A stretch of DNA of 64,000 nucleotides, taken from the NCBI RefSeq assembly GCF_017876315.1, contig NZ_JAGINU010000001.1:2170001-2234000 (forward strand), in the 5' to 3' direction. A program made the position numbers and the translations under genes. The notes beneath the pieces were generated by a model. The model was not told the DNA's origin. It ran no database searches and saw nothing but the letters and a program-made list of their open reading frames with translations. Positions 18,359-27,451 of this stretch are shown here, one piece after another; position 1 is the first letter of the stretch; each line of letters starts with the position of its first letter. The stretch comes from Pseudonocardia parietis (lineage in GTDB: Bacteria > Actinomycetota > Actinomycetes > Mycobacteriales > Pseudonocardiaceae).

Positions 18359-20254
18359 GTGGACACCTGGTGGGAACGACGCCGGTGGGCGTCGATGGTC
18401 GGAGCCGCGCTGCTCGTCGTCGGCGCGGTCGCGGGCGTGCAGCTGGCCGTCGGTGCGGCGCTCGGCACCTCTTCCGGTGGCGCGCCGTCCCGGACCGCGC
18501 TGAGTCCGTACCGGGACGGGGCGTTCACCGTGCGGGCCGCGGCCGTCGACGCGCGGGTCGACATCGCGAGCGCCGAGGACGGGTCGCACGTGCTCGGGCA
18601 CACTCCGGCCGGCGGCGATGTCGTCCTGGACCTCGGTCTGCTGGCCGGCGACACCGCGCGGCCGTGGTGGGTGGAGCCGGCGAGCGGGCGGACGCTGCAG
18701 CTCGAGGACCTGGTCAGCGAGGGCGTCGCCCGGTTCCCCGTGCCCGACGGCGACGGGTCGGTGTGGGTGCTGGTCCTCGACGACGTCGCCGCCGGGTACG
18801 GCGCGCCCGACGCCGGAGCGATCGCCGATGCGGTGGGCTCGGCAGTCGGCGGCTCCGGCGACGGGGGCGAGCAGGGTCGCTCGGATGCCGCATCCGGCGC
18901 GGACGGTCGGACGGGCGCGGGGCCGGGGTCCGGCTCGGGGGACGACTCCGGTTCGGATGAGTTGCTTGCCTCGGACTCCGGACCTGCTCCGGGCAGCGGT
19001 TCCAACTCGGGCGACGGGTCGGCGACGGGCCCCGGGTCCGACCCGGGCGGTGATCCTGGTCCGGGCGACAGGTCGGTGACGGGCTCCGGACCCGAGCCGG
19101 GCAGCGGATCGGATTCGGAGAACCTCCCCGCTACCACCTCCGAACCCGAGCACGAAGGCGGTTCCGGCTCGGACGCTGGGTCGGGGAAGGAATCCGAGCC
19201 CGGTCCGGGCAGCGGTCCCGGCCCGGCCCGTGCGGACGGGACTTCCGGCCGCGACGGGAAAACCGATCCCGATGCGAAGGACCGGCCCGGCGCCTCCGGC
19301 GAGCGGCGCGGCGAGGACGAGACCCGGGACACCGGCGGCTCCGGTAGCCCTGGCGGGCACGGGGCCCCGGACTCCGGCGGCTCCGATGCAGGCCCCGACG
19401 GCGCCTCCGACGCGGGCCGCAGCGACCGGGACAGCGGCTCCGACACGGACCGCGACGACGACGGCGGTGACAGCGACGGTGGTGACGGTGGCAGTGGCTC
19501 GCCCGGCGCCGACCACGATCGCGATGACGGCAGCTCCGGCGCCGCCTCCGCCCGCGATGACGCTCCCGGCCGGAATGACGGGGACGCATCCGCGGGCGAT
19601 GCCCCGGCCTCGGGCGCCGACCCGGAGCATCGAGAGTTCCCCGGCAGCCCGGCGGATGATGCACGGACACCCGGCGAATCCGGCGCGTCGCTCCCGGCCG
19701 AGACGTCGGGCGACGAGGACGACCGGCCCGCTCCGGCGGCGGGCGCGGCGAAGGACGACACGGAACGCTCCGCTCCGTCGGCGGATTCGGCGAAGGAGGA
19801 CGTGGAACGCTCCGCTCCGGCGTCGGACCCGGCGAAGAAGGACACGGAACGCTCCGCCCCGGCGTCGGAACCGGCGAAGGGCGACGAGCGCGACACGGCT
19901 TCCCCGGCGTCGGGACCGGCGACGGACGACAAGGGCGACACGGCACAGCCCGCGACCGGCCCGGCGCCCGGTGAACCGGCGGAGAACGCGCAGCCGGCCG
20001 CCGACCCGGCGTGGGACCGGCTCGCGCAGTGCGAGTCCACGGGGGACTGGGCGATCTCGACCGGCAACGGCTACTACGGCGGCCTGCAGTTCGACGAGCC
20101 CACGTGGCGCGAGTTCGGTGGCACCCGGTACGCCCCGACCGCTGACGGTGCGAGCCGGGAGCAGCAGATCGAGATCGCGACGACGGTCCGGGACTCCCGC
20201 GGTGGATACGGCTCGTGGCCGGCGTGTGCACGCAAGCTCGGGCTCCCACGGTGA
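18359..20254 (+). CDS. Rpf-domain (transglycosylase-like) protein with a long low-complexity linker
   Basis: 631 residues. An N-terminal membrane helix or uncleaved signal lies near 12-35, followed by a compact region of about 110 residues (FTVRAAAVDARVDIAS and further), then about 390 residues of Gly/Ser/Asp/Pro/Glu-rich sequence. The resuscitation-promoting-factor domain occupies 551-631: AWDRLAQCESTGDW with the catalytic Glu, then GNGYYGGLQF, then a second Cys near the end that pairs with the first. Such domains cleave peptidoglycan glycan strands. The linker holds imperfect 13-16-residue repeats of ERSAPASDPAKKDT type (about 19755-19990). Start GTG 18359 precedes the hydrophobic segment; ATG 18395 is an alternative. 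Confidence 0.8.
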   Translation: MDTWWERRRWASMVGAALLVVGAVAGVQLAVGAALGTSSGGAPSRTALSPYRDGAFTVRAAAVDARVDIASAEDGSHVLGHTPAGGDVVLDLGLLAGDTARPWWVEPASGRTLQLEDLVSEGVARFPVPDGDGSVWVLVLDDVAAGYGAPDAGAIADAVGSAVGGSGDGGEQGRSDAASGADGRTGAGPGSGSGDDSGSDELLASDSGPAPGSGSNSGDGSATGPGSDPGGDPGPGDRSVTGSGPEPGSGSDSENLPATTSEPEHEGGSGSDAGSGKESEPGPGSGPGPARADGTSGRDGKTDPDAKDRPGASGERRGEDETRDTGGSGSPGGHGAPDSGGSDAGPDGASDAGRSDRDSGSDTDRDDDGGDSDGGDGGSGSPGADHDRDDGSSGAASARDDAPGRNDGDASAGDAPASGADPEHREFPGSPADDARTPGESGASLPAETSGDEDDRPAPAAGAAKDDTERSAPSADSAKEDVERSAPASDPAKKDTERSAPASEPAKGDERDTASPASGPATDDKGDTAQPATGPAPGEPAENAQPAADPAWDRLAQCESTGDWAISTGNGYYGGLQFDEPTWREFGGTRYAPTADGASREQQIEIATTVRDSRGGYGSWPACARKLGLPR

Positions 20255-20447
20255 CGTCGCACCGCGAGGTTCCCCGGCCGCCTGATGCCGCGCCGTAGGA
20301 AGATCACCGGTTGAGGAGTGCGGCGTACGCGTGGCGGTCGCAGCACTCCATAACCGGCGATCATGAGTGCATTCACTCTCCGACCTCTCGGCTATCGCGA
20401 CCCCCGGCCCCCGGACACCCAGCCGGACACCCAGCCGGGCCCCCGCC

Positions 20448-20570
20448 CCGGCCACCGTGCCCGGCCGCCGTGCCTCGGCCACCGTGCCTCGGCCACCGTG
20501 CCCGGCCGCCGTGCCCGGCCGCCGTGCCTCGGCCACCGTGCCCCGGCCACCGTGCCTCGGCCACCGTGCC
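20448..20570. repeat. Ten tandem copies of a 13-14-bp unit
   Basis: The unit is (t)CGGCC(a/g)CCGTGCC. Successive copies end at 20461, 20474, 20488, 20502, 20515, 20528, 20542, 20556 and 20570. Mixed 13- and 14-nt periods destroy any reading frame, so it is non-coding. Confidence 0.75.
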
Positions 20571-20574
20571 TCCT

Positions 20575-20905
20575 GGCCGCCGAGCCCCTGGCCCCCGGCC
20601 CCCAGGGTCCCGGGCACCCGGCCCCGGGCAGCCGGCCACGCAGTCCTCGGCCGCCCAGTCTTGGGCCACCCAGGGCCCCGGGCACCCGGCCACCGAGCCC
20701 CTGGCCACCGAGCCCCTGGCCCCCGGCCACCCAGGGCCCCGGGCACCCGGCCACGCAGCCCTCGACCGCCCAGCCCCGGGCCACCCCGGGCACCCGGCCA
20801 CGCAGCTCCCGGCCGCTCAGCCCCGGGCACCCCGGCCCGGGCACCCCAGCCCCGGGCACCCGGCACCCCGCCCCCGCGCACCCGGCACCCTCGCCCCCGG
20901 TGACG
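20575..20905. repeat. C-rich degenerate repeat tract
   Basis: Variants of CCCCGGGCACCCGGCCAC recur roughly every 18-60 nt across 330 bp. Both strands give only Pro/Gly/Arg-rich frames, so this is spacer rather than a gene. Between the Rpf gene and the first tandem block (20255-20447), and from 20906 to 21033, I see no gene. Confidence 0.55.
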
Positions 20906-21033
20906 AGCCGGGTCCCCGGCCGCGCGAACCCCCCGGACGGTGGAAGCCCGTCCGGGTGACGCGTAAGGTCGGCACACCCCCCCGGCCGCCCCGAGGCCGG
21001 TGCCCTGCCGACAGCCGACCGGGCCCGATTCCC

Positions 21034-21039
21034 TACCCT
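21034..21039 (+). promoter_or_regulatory. Putative -10 element TACCCT of the Ser/Thr kinase gene
   Basis: TACCCT lies 8 nt before the ATG at 21048 without a ribosome-binding site, the leaderless layout seen elsewhere in the window. Confidence 0.4.
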
Positions 21040-21047
21040 TGGACCTC

Positions 21048-22580
21048 ATGAGCTCGCCCACCCCCGAGACCCACCGGATCGGGAACCGTTACCGACTCGA
21101 CGAGCGAATCGGTGCCGGTGCGATGGGTGCCGTCTGGCGTGGTACGGACGAGCTGCTCAACCGCACGGTGGCGGTGAAGGAGCTGCTCGCGGCGGCACTG
21201 CCGTCGGCCGACCAGCTCGAGGAGTCGCGTCAGCGGATCCTGCGCGAGGGCCGGATCGGTGCCCGGCTGCAGCACGCGCACGTGATCAGCATGTTCGACG
21301 TCGTCGTGCACGACGAGCGTCCGTGGCTGGTCATGGAGTATCTGCCGTCCCGGTCGCTGGCCGCGGTGCTGGCCGAGAAGGGGGCGATGAGCCCGCGCGA
21401 GGCCGCGGCGATCGGCCGCCAGATCGCCGACGGGCTGGCCGCCGCGCACACCGCCGGTGTCGTGCACCGTGACATCAAGCCGGGCAACGTGCTGCTCGCC
21501 GAGGACGGCCGCTCCAAGATCACCGACTTCGGCGTGTCCCGGGCCGTGGACGACGTCCAGCTCACCCGCACGGGCGTCATCGCGGGGACACCTGCCTTTC
21601 TGGCGCCCGAGGTCGCCCGGGGTCAGGAGCCGACCGCCGCGTCGGACGTCTTCGCGCTCGGCGCCACGATGTACGCCTCGGTCGAGGGCGAGCCGCCGTT
21701 CGGTCTGGACGACAACGCCTACGCGCTCCTGCACAAGGTCGCGACCGGCGCGATCACCCCGCCGGGGCAGGCCGGTCCGCTGACCGCGCTGCTGATGCGG
21801 CTGCTCTCCAACCTGCCGGAGGACCGCCCCAGCGCCGCGCAGGCCCGGGACGCGCTGGCCCGGATCGCGGCCGGTCAGTCGGTCGCCGGTCTGGCGACGC
21901 CGTCGTCGGCGACCGCGGTGATGGACACCTCCGACAGCAGCGGGCCGGCCGAGGCGCAGAGCGGCGGCACGGTCGTCGACGCGCCGGCCGTCCCGGCCCC
22001 GCAGGTCATCCCGGGCGGCGGGGACGGCGGGCGCAAGCGTGCTGCCGCGGCCGGCGGTGAGACCGGCGTGCGCAAGCGCCTGCCGGTCGTCCTGGCCGTG
22101 ATGGCCGCACTGCTCGTCGCCGGCGGCGGGGTCGCCTACGGGCTGCTCAGCAACCAGGAGGCGCCGCCCGTCGCCGCCCCGCCGACCACCCAGGCCCCGG
22201 CGACGACTGCTCCGCCGACCACGACACCGCCCCCGACGACGCAGCCCCCGACGCCGCCCCCCGGCACCGGCGAGGTGCAGGACCCGGTGTCGTTCGTGCA
22301 GAACTACTACCGGATGTTGCCCGGCGACATCGACGGCGCGTTCGCGAAGCTCAGCCCGCAGGCGCAGGCCGCCTCGCAGGGGATCGACAGCTTCCGGCAG
22401 TTCTACAGCGGGATGCGCACCGTCTACGCCGAGAACCTGCGCAACGCCGGACCGAACACGGTCACCGCGACCGTGGTGTTCGTGGGCAACGACGGCAACG
22501 AGTCCCGGGAGAACTACCGGTTCGTCGTCGGCACGAACGAGGCGGGGCAGGAGATCCTGCAGTCGTTCAGCCAGGCCTGA
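21048..22580 (+). CDS. Membrane serine/threonine protein kinase (PknB type)
   Basis: 510 residues. The kinase domain spans about 13-280: glycine loop RIGAGAMGAVWRG, VAVKELL lysine, VHRDIKPGNVLL catalytic loop near 140, TDFGVSRA near 160, and GTPAFLAPEVA. A Pro/Ser linker follows, then one transmembrane helix near 344-368, then an extracellular Thr/Pro-rich stalk of about 35 residues, then a C-terminal domain of about 100 residues that resembles a small alpha/beta (NTF2-like) fold. There are no PASTA repeats. The position after an Rpf-type muralytic gene suggests cell-wall signalling, which is inference. It converges on the hydrolase gene with a 14-nt tail overlap. Confidence 0.9.
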   Translation: MSSPTPETHRIGNRYRLDERIGAGAMGAVWRGTDELLNRTVAVKELLAAALPSADQLEESRQRILREGRIGARLQHAHVISMFDVVVHDERPWLVMEYLPSRSLAAVLAEKGAMSPREAAAIGRQIADGLAAAHTAGVVHRDIKPGNVLLAEDGRSKITDFGVSRAVDDVQLTRTGVIAGTPAFLAPEVARGQEPTAASDVFALGATMYASVEGEPPFGLDDNAYALLHKVATGAITPPGQAGPLTALLMRLLSNLPEDRPSAAQARDALARIAAGQSVAGLATPSSATAVMDTSDSSGPAEAQSGGTVVDAPAVPAPQVIPGGGDGGRKRAAAAGGETGVRKRLPVVLAVMAALLVAGGGVAYGLLSNQEAPPVAAPPTTQAPATTAPPTTTPPPTTQPPTPPPGTGEVQDPVSFVQNYYRMLPGDIDGAFAKLSPQAQAASQGIDSFRQFYSGMRTVYAENLRNAGPNTVTATVVFVGNDGNESRENYRFVVGTNEAGQEILQSFSQA

Positions 22581-23493
22581 CCGCTCGCACGAACGCGCTC
22601 GTCGAGTTCACGATCTGCTGCTGCGCGGTGTCCCGGTCGATGCCGGGCACCCCGTCGCCGGTCTGCTCGCCGTAGTCCCCGAAGAACGCGTGCACGCCGC
22701 CGGGGATCTCGACGAAGCGGGTCCCGGGCGGCAGCAGCGGCCGGGACGCCGTGATGTCGGCAGGGGAGACGAGCGCGTCGTGCGAGCCGGACACGGACAG
22801 CGCCGCGACGGGTGCATCCGAGACGTCCCCGGCCGGGTAGGACGCCCACAGAACCAGACCCCGCACGTCCGGTGTGTCGAGGGCGAGTGCGGCGGCCACC
22901 CCGCCCATCGAGTGCCCGCCGACCACCCAGGTCGTGATCCCGGGCCGGTCGTCGATCACCCGGGCGGTGCTGCCCGGGTCGGCGAGGGCGAGGCCGAACG
23001 CCGGGGCCACCACCACGACGGGCACGCCCCGCTCGGCCAGCGGGCGCAGCAACGGCAGGTAGGCACGCGGGTCGACCCGCGCACCGGGCTGGAAGACCAG
23101 GCCGGTCCGGTCGGCCGGTGCCGTCGGGTCGCGTGGCCGCAGCTCCCAGGTCGTCGGGGTGTGCACCACGTCCACGGTGGCCGACGGGCGCGCCGCGGCG
23201 ACCGCCGCGTCATCGGCTCCGTACGGCCGCAGCCACAGCACGACCGGGACCAGCAGTGCGAGCAGGACGGCCCCGCCGATCCGGCCCGCTGCCCGCAGCC
23301 GTCCGGGTCGCGGCGTCCGGCCGCACCGCCACAGCAACGCGGCCCCGCACAGCGCGGTCACCAGCAGCAGCACCGGGTAGGCGGGGTGCCCGGCCACCAG
23401 CACCGACCCGGCGGTGAGTGCGACCGCCGCCGCGGCGAGGACCGCGGCCGCCCCCACCGCCGCTCGCGCTACGGTCGCGGTCCGGCCCCTCAT
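22567..23493 (-). CDS. Membrane-anchored alpha/beta hydrolase
   Basis: 308 residues. Three hydrophobic N-terminal segments lie within residues 10-90, followed by an alpha/beta hydrolase domain with the nucleophile elbow VGGHSMGGVAAAL, an Asp in SGSHDALVSPAD and a final His in IPGGVHAFFGDYG, forming a complete catalytic triad. Closest in pattern to the alpha/beta-hydrolase_5 group, which has broad carboxylester or dienelactone-type activity. Start ATG 23493 overlaps the stop of the upstream S9 peptidase gene (ATGA), so the two are co-translated. Confidence 0.8.
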   Translation of the reverse strand: MRGRTATVARAAVGAAAVLAAAAVALTAGSVLVAGHPAYPVLLLVTALCGAALLWRCGRTPRPGRLRAAGRIGGAVLLALLVPVVLWLRPYGADDAAVAAARPSATVDVVHTPTTWELRPRDPTAPADRTGLVFQPGARVDPRAYLPLLRPLAERGVPVVVVAPAFGLALADPGSTARVIDDRPGITTWVVGGHSMGGVAAALALDTPDVRGLVLWASYPAGDVSDAPVAALSVSGSHDALVSPADITASRPLLPPGTRFVEIPGGVHAFFGDYGEQTGDGVPGIDRDTAQQQIVNSTSAFVRAVRPG

Positions 23494-25376
23494 CGCCGGT
23501 CCGGGGCGGTCACCTCGGCCACCCACTCGACGATCCGGCCGTTCGCGCGGGCGCGGGTGTGCCGGTCGTGCACCTCGTGGCCCTCCTCGGGCAGGCGCAG
23601 CAGCTCCACGGGCGCTCCCCGGCCGGTGAGCGCGGAGTGGATCGCGAGCGCCTGGGAGAGCGGGACGTTGGTGTCGCGCTCGCCGTGCACCACGAGCAGC
23701 GGTGCGCTGATCCGCTCGGCCGCGTGCAGCGGGGACAGCTCCTCGAGCAGCGCGGCGTCGGTGCGGGGGTCGCCGTACTCGGTCAGCGCCGCGCCGGCGA
23801 TCCACGGTTCGGTGTCGGCGTAGAACGTCGCCAGGTCCGCCATCCCGCACACGTCCACGCCACCGGCGTACAGCTCGGGGAAGCGGGTGAGCGCGGCGAG
23901 GGTCAGGAACCCGCCGTAGGACCGCCCGCCGACGACGATCCGGCGCCGGTCGACGTCCGGAACACCGGCGAGCAGCCGTGTCGCCGCCCGCACGTCGGTG
24001 ATCGAGGACGGGCGCCGGTCGACGTCGTCGAGCCGGGCGAACGCCTGCCCCCGGCCGGACGAGCCACGGACGTTCGGGGTCAGGACGGTGACGCCCGCCG
24101 CGACGAGCTCGTGCAGCAGCGGCGCCCAGCCGGGGCGTTCCTCGGCCTCCGGGCCGCCGTGCAGCCAGAGGAACCCGGTCCCGTTCGGCGACCGCGGCCG
24201 GTGCAGCCAGCCGCCGATGCGCAACCCGTCCTCGGCCGGGAAGGTGACCCGTTCCGGCCGCGGCGGCACCGGCTGCACCGGTGTCCCGCCGAGCAGCTCC
24301 ATGGCGGGACCCCCACCGAGCGGGACCCGGACGACGTGCGGCGGGGTGTCCGGCGCGTGCCCCGCCACCAGCAGCGTCTCGCCGTCGCGGGCGAACGACA
24401 CGTCCCGGATGACGTCGCACGGGACGGGCAGCCGCTGCGGGCGGCCGCCGCGCAGGTCGGCGACCTCCAGCTCGCTGCGCCCGCCGGCGTTCCACACCAG
24501 CGCGGCCCGCGGCCCGGCCGGGTCGAGGGCCACGACGTCCAGGTCGGCACCGGGTCGGACGGCGACCGGCCGGGCCGGCGTGATCCGGTGGTCGGCGACC
24601 GGGCCGAGCGTGACGGCGAGCAGCGCCGGATGCTCCCGGTCGGCGTCGGTGTGCACCCACAGCGTGCCGGGGGTGGTGCCGAACCGGGCCGCGGCGGTCA
24701 GCGCGCCACCCGGGCCGCCGATGAGCCGGTCCCGGTCGCCGGTGCGGAGGTCCAGCAGCTCCAGCGCTCGCTCGCCGCGCCGCCCGGTGCGCAGCACGAC
24801 CCGGTGGCCGTCCCCGGAGATCGCCTGGACGACGGGGGCCTGCCCGGTCCCGAGCACCACCGACGAGCCCTCCCGGACGTCGACCAGGCAGGCGGTGCCG
24901 GCTCCGTAGGCGTCGGAACCGGGGTCGCCGGCGTCGGTGAAGATCGTGACGCCGAGGCGGGCGCCGGTGGGTGCCCATGCGCCCAAGGCCACCGCGGTGG
25001 CGGTCGGGGCGATCTCCTTCGCCGGCCCGCCGTCCGGGTCGAGTAGCGCGACCCGGGTGCGGTCACCGCCGCTCGGCGCGATCTGGACGGCGATCCGGCT
25101 GCCGTCCGGTGACCAGGAGAGCGCCGTGACGTCCGGCTGCGGGCCTGCCGTGTCACCCGCGCCCAGCACCGTGGCCGCGTCGAGGTCCACCGGGCCGTCG
25201 GCGGGCATCGGCGCGACGTGCACCCGCGGCCGTCCGGTGAGGTCGGAGATCCAGGCCAGCCGGGTGCCGTCCGGCGAGACCACGGGGGAGTGGTGACCGA
25301 CGGCGGCTCCCGGGCGTCCGGGGCCGTCGGTGCCGGGCGACGGGTGCGTCGCCGCATCTGCGCGCACGGTCTCCAC
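23490..25376 (-). CDS. S9-family prolyl oligopeptidase-like serine peptidase
   Basis: 628 residues. The N-terminal part holds WD40-like beta-propeller blades (SPDGTRLAWIS, SWSPDGSRIAVQI). The C-terminal catalytic domain has the oxyanion segment LWLHGGPEAEERPGW, the Ser in VGGRSYGGFLTLAA, Asp in HGERDTNVP and His in LPEEGHEVHD. Acylaminoacyl-peptidase activity is the usual assignment. No signal peptide. Start GTG 25376; the next upstream gene, the MBL hydrolase, ends 136 nt away on the same strand. Confidence 0.88.
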   Translation of the reverse strand: METVRADAATHPSPGTDGPGRPGAAVGHHSPVVSPDGTRLAWISDLTGRPRVHVAPMPADGPVDLDAATVLGAGDTAGPQPDVTALSWSPDGSRIAVQIAPSGGDRTRVALLDPDGGPAKEIAPTATAVALGAWAPTGARLGVTIFTDAGDPGSDAYGAGTACLVDVREGSSVVLGTGQAPVVQAISGDGHRVVLRTGRRGERALELLDLRTGDRDRLIGGPGGALTAAARFGTTPGTLWVHTDADREHPALLAVTLGPVADHRITPARPVAVRPGADLDVVALDPAGPRAALVWNAGGRSELEVADLRGGRPQRLPVPCDVIRDVSFARDGETLLVAGHAPDTPPHVVRVPLGGGPAMELLGGTPVQPVPPRPERVTFPAEDGLRIGGWLHRPRSPNGTGFLWLHGGPEAEERPGWAPLLHELVAAGVTVLTPNVRGSSGRGQAFARLDDVDRRPSSITDVRAATRLLAGVPDVDRRRIVVGGRSYGGFLTLAALTRFPELYAGGVDVCGMADLATFYADTEPWIAGAALTEYGDPRTDAALLEELSPLHAAERISAPLLVVHGERDTNVPLSQALAIHSALTGRGAPVELLRLPEEGHEVHDRHTRARANGRIVEWVAEVTAPDRR

Positions 25377-25511
25377 CGATCACACCCCCGTTCCTGCAGC
25401 CACATCTCCGGTATCGGCCGGACAGGTGCCGGATCGCCGGAACCGGAAAGTACCCCCTGTGGCGGTCGATCACGGTGTCCGGGACCGGCGACCGGGCGAT
25501 GACATCGGCTC

Positions 25512-26231
25512 TCACCGGGCCGCGCGGGCGACCTCTGCCAGGTCCGCCTGCTGGGCGGTGGCCTCATCCGGCGTCATCGGGTCCCCGTGCCCGGGAACAT
25601 AGATCGCCGCATCGCAGGCGAGCAGCCGAGCGACGGCGTCCGCCCAGTGCCGGGGGTGGGCGTCCGGCCCGAACGACGGCGGCGCCCCGTTCTCCAGCAG
25701 GTCCCCGGCGAACGACACGCCCGCGTCCGGGACGTGCACGGCCAGGTCGTGCCCGGTGTGCGCCGGCCCGGGATGCAGGAACCGGACCGTCCGCCCGCCC
25801 AGGTCCAGCGGGTACGACGAGCCGGGGTGCGGGCAGACCGGCATCCCGGGGAGCACCGGCACGGTGGCGGCGAGCGCGTCGGCGGTGGCCGCGTCGTCGT
25901 GGTCGCGGTAGTGCCGGCTCCACTGTGCCCGCTGGGCCGGCGCGGTGACGTCGATCGCAGCCGCGCACCCGGCCTGGGCGTACACCGGTGAGCCGGGGAA
26001 CGCCGACGTCCCGAAGCAGTGGTCGAAGTGCGCATGCGTGATCACGACGACGACCGGCAGCGCCGTCACCGACCGGACCGCCGCGGCGAGCTCGGCGCCC
26101 TGGGCGTCGTCGCCGCGGGTGTCGATCACCAGCGCCCGGTCCCGCCCGAGGACGAGCCCGGTGGTGAGGTCCAGCTCGGTGTGCCGCCGCGCCAGCACCC
26201 CGTCCGCGAGCTCGACCCAGCGTCCGTCCAT
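25512..26231 (-). CDS. MBL-fold metallo-hydrolase
   Basis: 239 residues with the metallo-beta-lactamase metal motif THAHFDHCFG, a later His in GPAHTGHD, Asp in SFAGDLLENG and His in YVPGHGDPM, a complete binuclear zinc site. It resembles the quinoprotein-relay/beta-lactamase-like group whose substrates are mostly unknown. There is no ribosome-binding site; CAGGAT lies 7 nt before the ATG. Confidence 0.85.
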   Translation of the reverse strand: MDGRWVELADGVLARRHTELDLTTGLVLGRDRALVIDTRGDDAQGAELAAAVRSVTALPVVVVITHAHFDHCFGTSAFPGSPVYAQAGCAAAIDVTAPAQRAQWSRHYRDHDDAATADALAATVPVLPGMPVCPHPGSSYPLDLGGRTVRFLHPGPAHTGHDLAVHVPDAGVSFAGDLLENGAPPSFGPDAHPRHWADAVARLLACDAAIYVPGHGDPMTPDEATAQQADLAEVARAAR

Positions 26232-26289
26232 GCCGGTGATCCTGCCCGCCGGACTCGCGCACCGGGTGGGCGAGTGGAGGTTCGAACGC

Positions 26290-26964
26290 TCAGACGGCGA
26301 TCGCGACGGACCGTCCGCGGTCGTCGGTCCCCGGGCCGAGGAACTCCGCGGTGCCCCGGGCGACGCGCTCCGCGGTCCAGGCCGCCGCCAGCGCGTCGAG
26401 GGCGTCGTCGAGCCGCGCCGCGGCCGGGAGGTCGCCGAACAGCTGCGCGGGGTCGACCCACCCCGAGAGCGCCGCGATCCGCTGCCCCGCCCCGCGTGCC
26501 GTCTTCTTCGACGCGAGGTCCACGCCGGGGGCGAGCGTCCGGAACGAGAGCTCCGGATGGGCCTCCACCGCTGTACAGGGCAGCGTGACCTGCTGGAACT
26601 CGCGGATCTTCGGCACGATGTTCCACGCCTGCAGGCTGATCTTCCGGCCGGTCAGCTGCTGCGCGACCGCGCACGCCTCCACGTAGGACGTCGCGTCGAG
26701 CACGGGCGCCGGAGGCGTCGGGAACAGCGACGACCGCGCCTTCCCCAGCCGGGCGGCGGCCAGGACCTCGGCGTCCCGCCGGGTCGCGCCGGACGGCAGC
26801 GCGAGCGGGATGTCGATCCCGACGGCGTCGCACCCCGCCGTCACCTCCAGTACGTCGGACGCCGACGGCACCACCGACCACCTCACGTCACGTGCCCGTC
26901 CGGTCCCGGAGAGCACGCACACCACCCACCCCGTCGGGACCCCGTCCACCCCGCTGATCCGCAT
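26290..26964 (-). CDS. DUF429 family protein
   Basis: 224 residues with the DUF429 pattern: ISGVDGVPTGWVV at the N-terminus, GIDIPLALP, RSSLFPTPPAP, KIREFQQVTLPC and VEAHPELSF, a ribonuclease-H-like fold with conserved acidic residues. Function is unknown. ATG 26964 starts 18 nt from the divergent rpiB GTG at 26983, so both promoters must overlap the opposite coding region. Confidence 0.8.
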   Translation of the reverse strand: MRISGVDGVPTGWVVCVLSGTGRARDVRWSVVPSASDVLEVTAGCDAVGIDIPLALPSGATRRDAEVLAAARLGKARSSLFPTPPAPVLDATSYVEACAVAQQLTGRKISLQAWNIVPKIREFQQVTLPCTAVEAHPELSFRTLAPGVDLASKKTARGAGQRIAALSGWVDPAQLFGDLPAAARLDDALDALAAAWTAERVARGTAEFLGPGTDDRGRSVAIAV

Positions 26965-26968
26965 GGGG

Positions 26969-26974
26969 GAGGAT
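26969..26974 (+). promoter_or_regulatory. Putative -10 element GAGGAT of rpiB
   Basis: GAGGAT fits the looser NANNNT form and lies 8 nt before GTG 26983. It could instead be read as a weak ribosome-binding site (GAGG), so the call is tentative. Confidence 0.3.
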
Positions 26975-26982
26975 CGTGCCCC

Positions 26983-27450
26983 GTGCGCGTCTACCTGGGC
27001 AGTGACCACGCCGGTTTCGAGGTCAAGAACAAGCTCGTCGAGTACCTGACCGGGAAGGGTGTCGAAGCGGTCGACGTCGGGGCTCCGACCTTCGACGCCC
27101 TCGACGACTACCCCGCCTGGTGCATCGAGACGGCCCGGCGGGTCGTCGGTGACCCGGGCAGCCTCGGCATCGTGCTCGGCGGCTCCGGCAACGGCGAGCA
27201 GATCGCCGCGAACAAGGTGGCGGGCATCCGCGCCGCGCTGGCGTGGAACGAGGCCACCGCGAAGCTGGCCCGCGAGCACAACGACGCCCAGGTGATCGGC
27301 GTCGGTGCCCGTCAGCACCCGTTCGACGAGGTCACGGCGATCGTCGACGCGTTCCTCGCGACCCCGTTCTCCGGCGACGAGCGCCACCAGCGCCGGATCG
27401 ACCAGATGCTCGACTACGAGCGGACCGGCGAGATCGAGCTGCCGAAGTAG
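26983..27450 (+). CDS. rpiB: Ribose-5-phosphate isomerase B
   Basis: Interconverts ribose-5-phosphate and ribulose-5-phosphate in the pentose phosphate pathway. 155 residues with RVYLGSDHAGFEVK at the N-terminus and LGGSGNGEQIAANKV, where the catalytic base is Glu (residue 72) in place of the Cys of E. coli RpiB, the arrangement known from Mycobacterium tuberculosis. Start GTG 26983. The nei gene begins 2 nt after its stop, as in mycobacteria. Confidence 0.95.
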   Translation: MRVYLGSDHAGFEVKNKLVEYLTGKGVEAVDVGAPTFDALDDYPAWCIETARRVVGDPGSLGIVLGGSGNGEQIAANKVAGIRAALAWNEATAKLAREHNDAQVIGVGARQHPFDEVTAIVDAFLATPFSGDERHQRRIDQMLDYERTGEIELPK

Positions 27451-27451
27451 C

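Noticed and set aside
20448..20570. CRISPR-like array
   Set aside because: Units are 13-14 bp and contiguous with no spacers, and there are no cas genes.
20395..20990. Possible Pro/Arg-rich proteins in the C-rich spacer
   Set aside because: Open frames exist in several phases on both strands only because the repeats lack stops. The 13/14-nt period breaks any frame.
22567..24978. 800-codon minus-strand frame through the hydrolase and S9 peptidase
   Set aside because: Only its last 308 codons (the hydrolase) are protein-like. The rest is a shadow of the S9 peptidase in another frame; an ATGA overlap defines the true hydrolase start.
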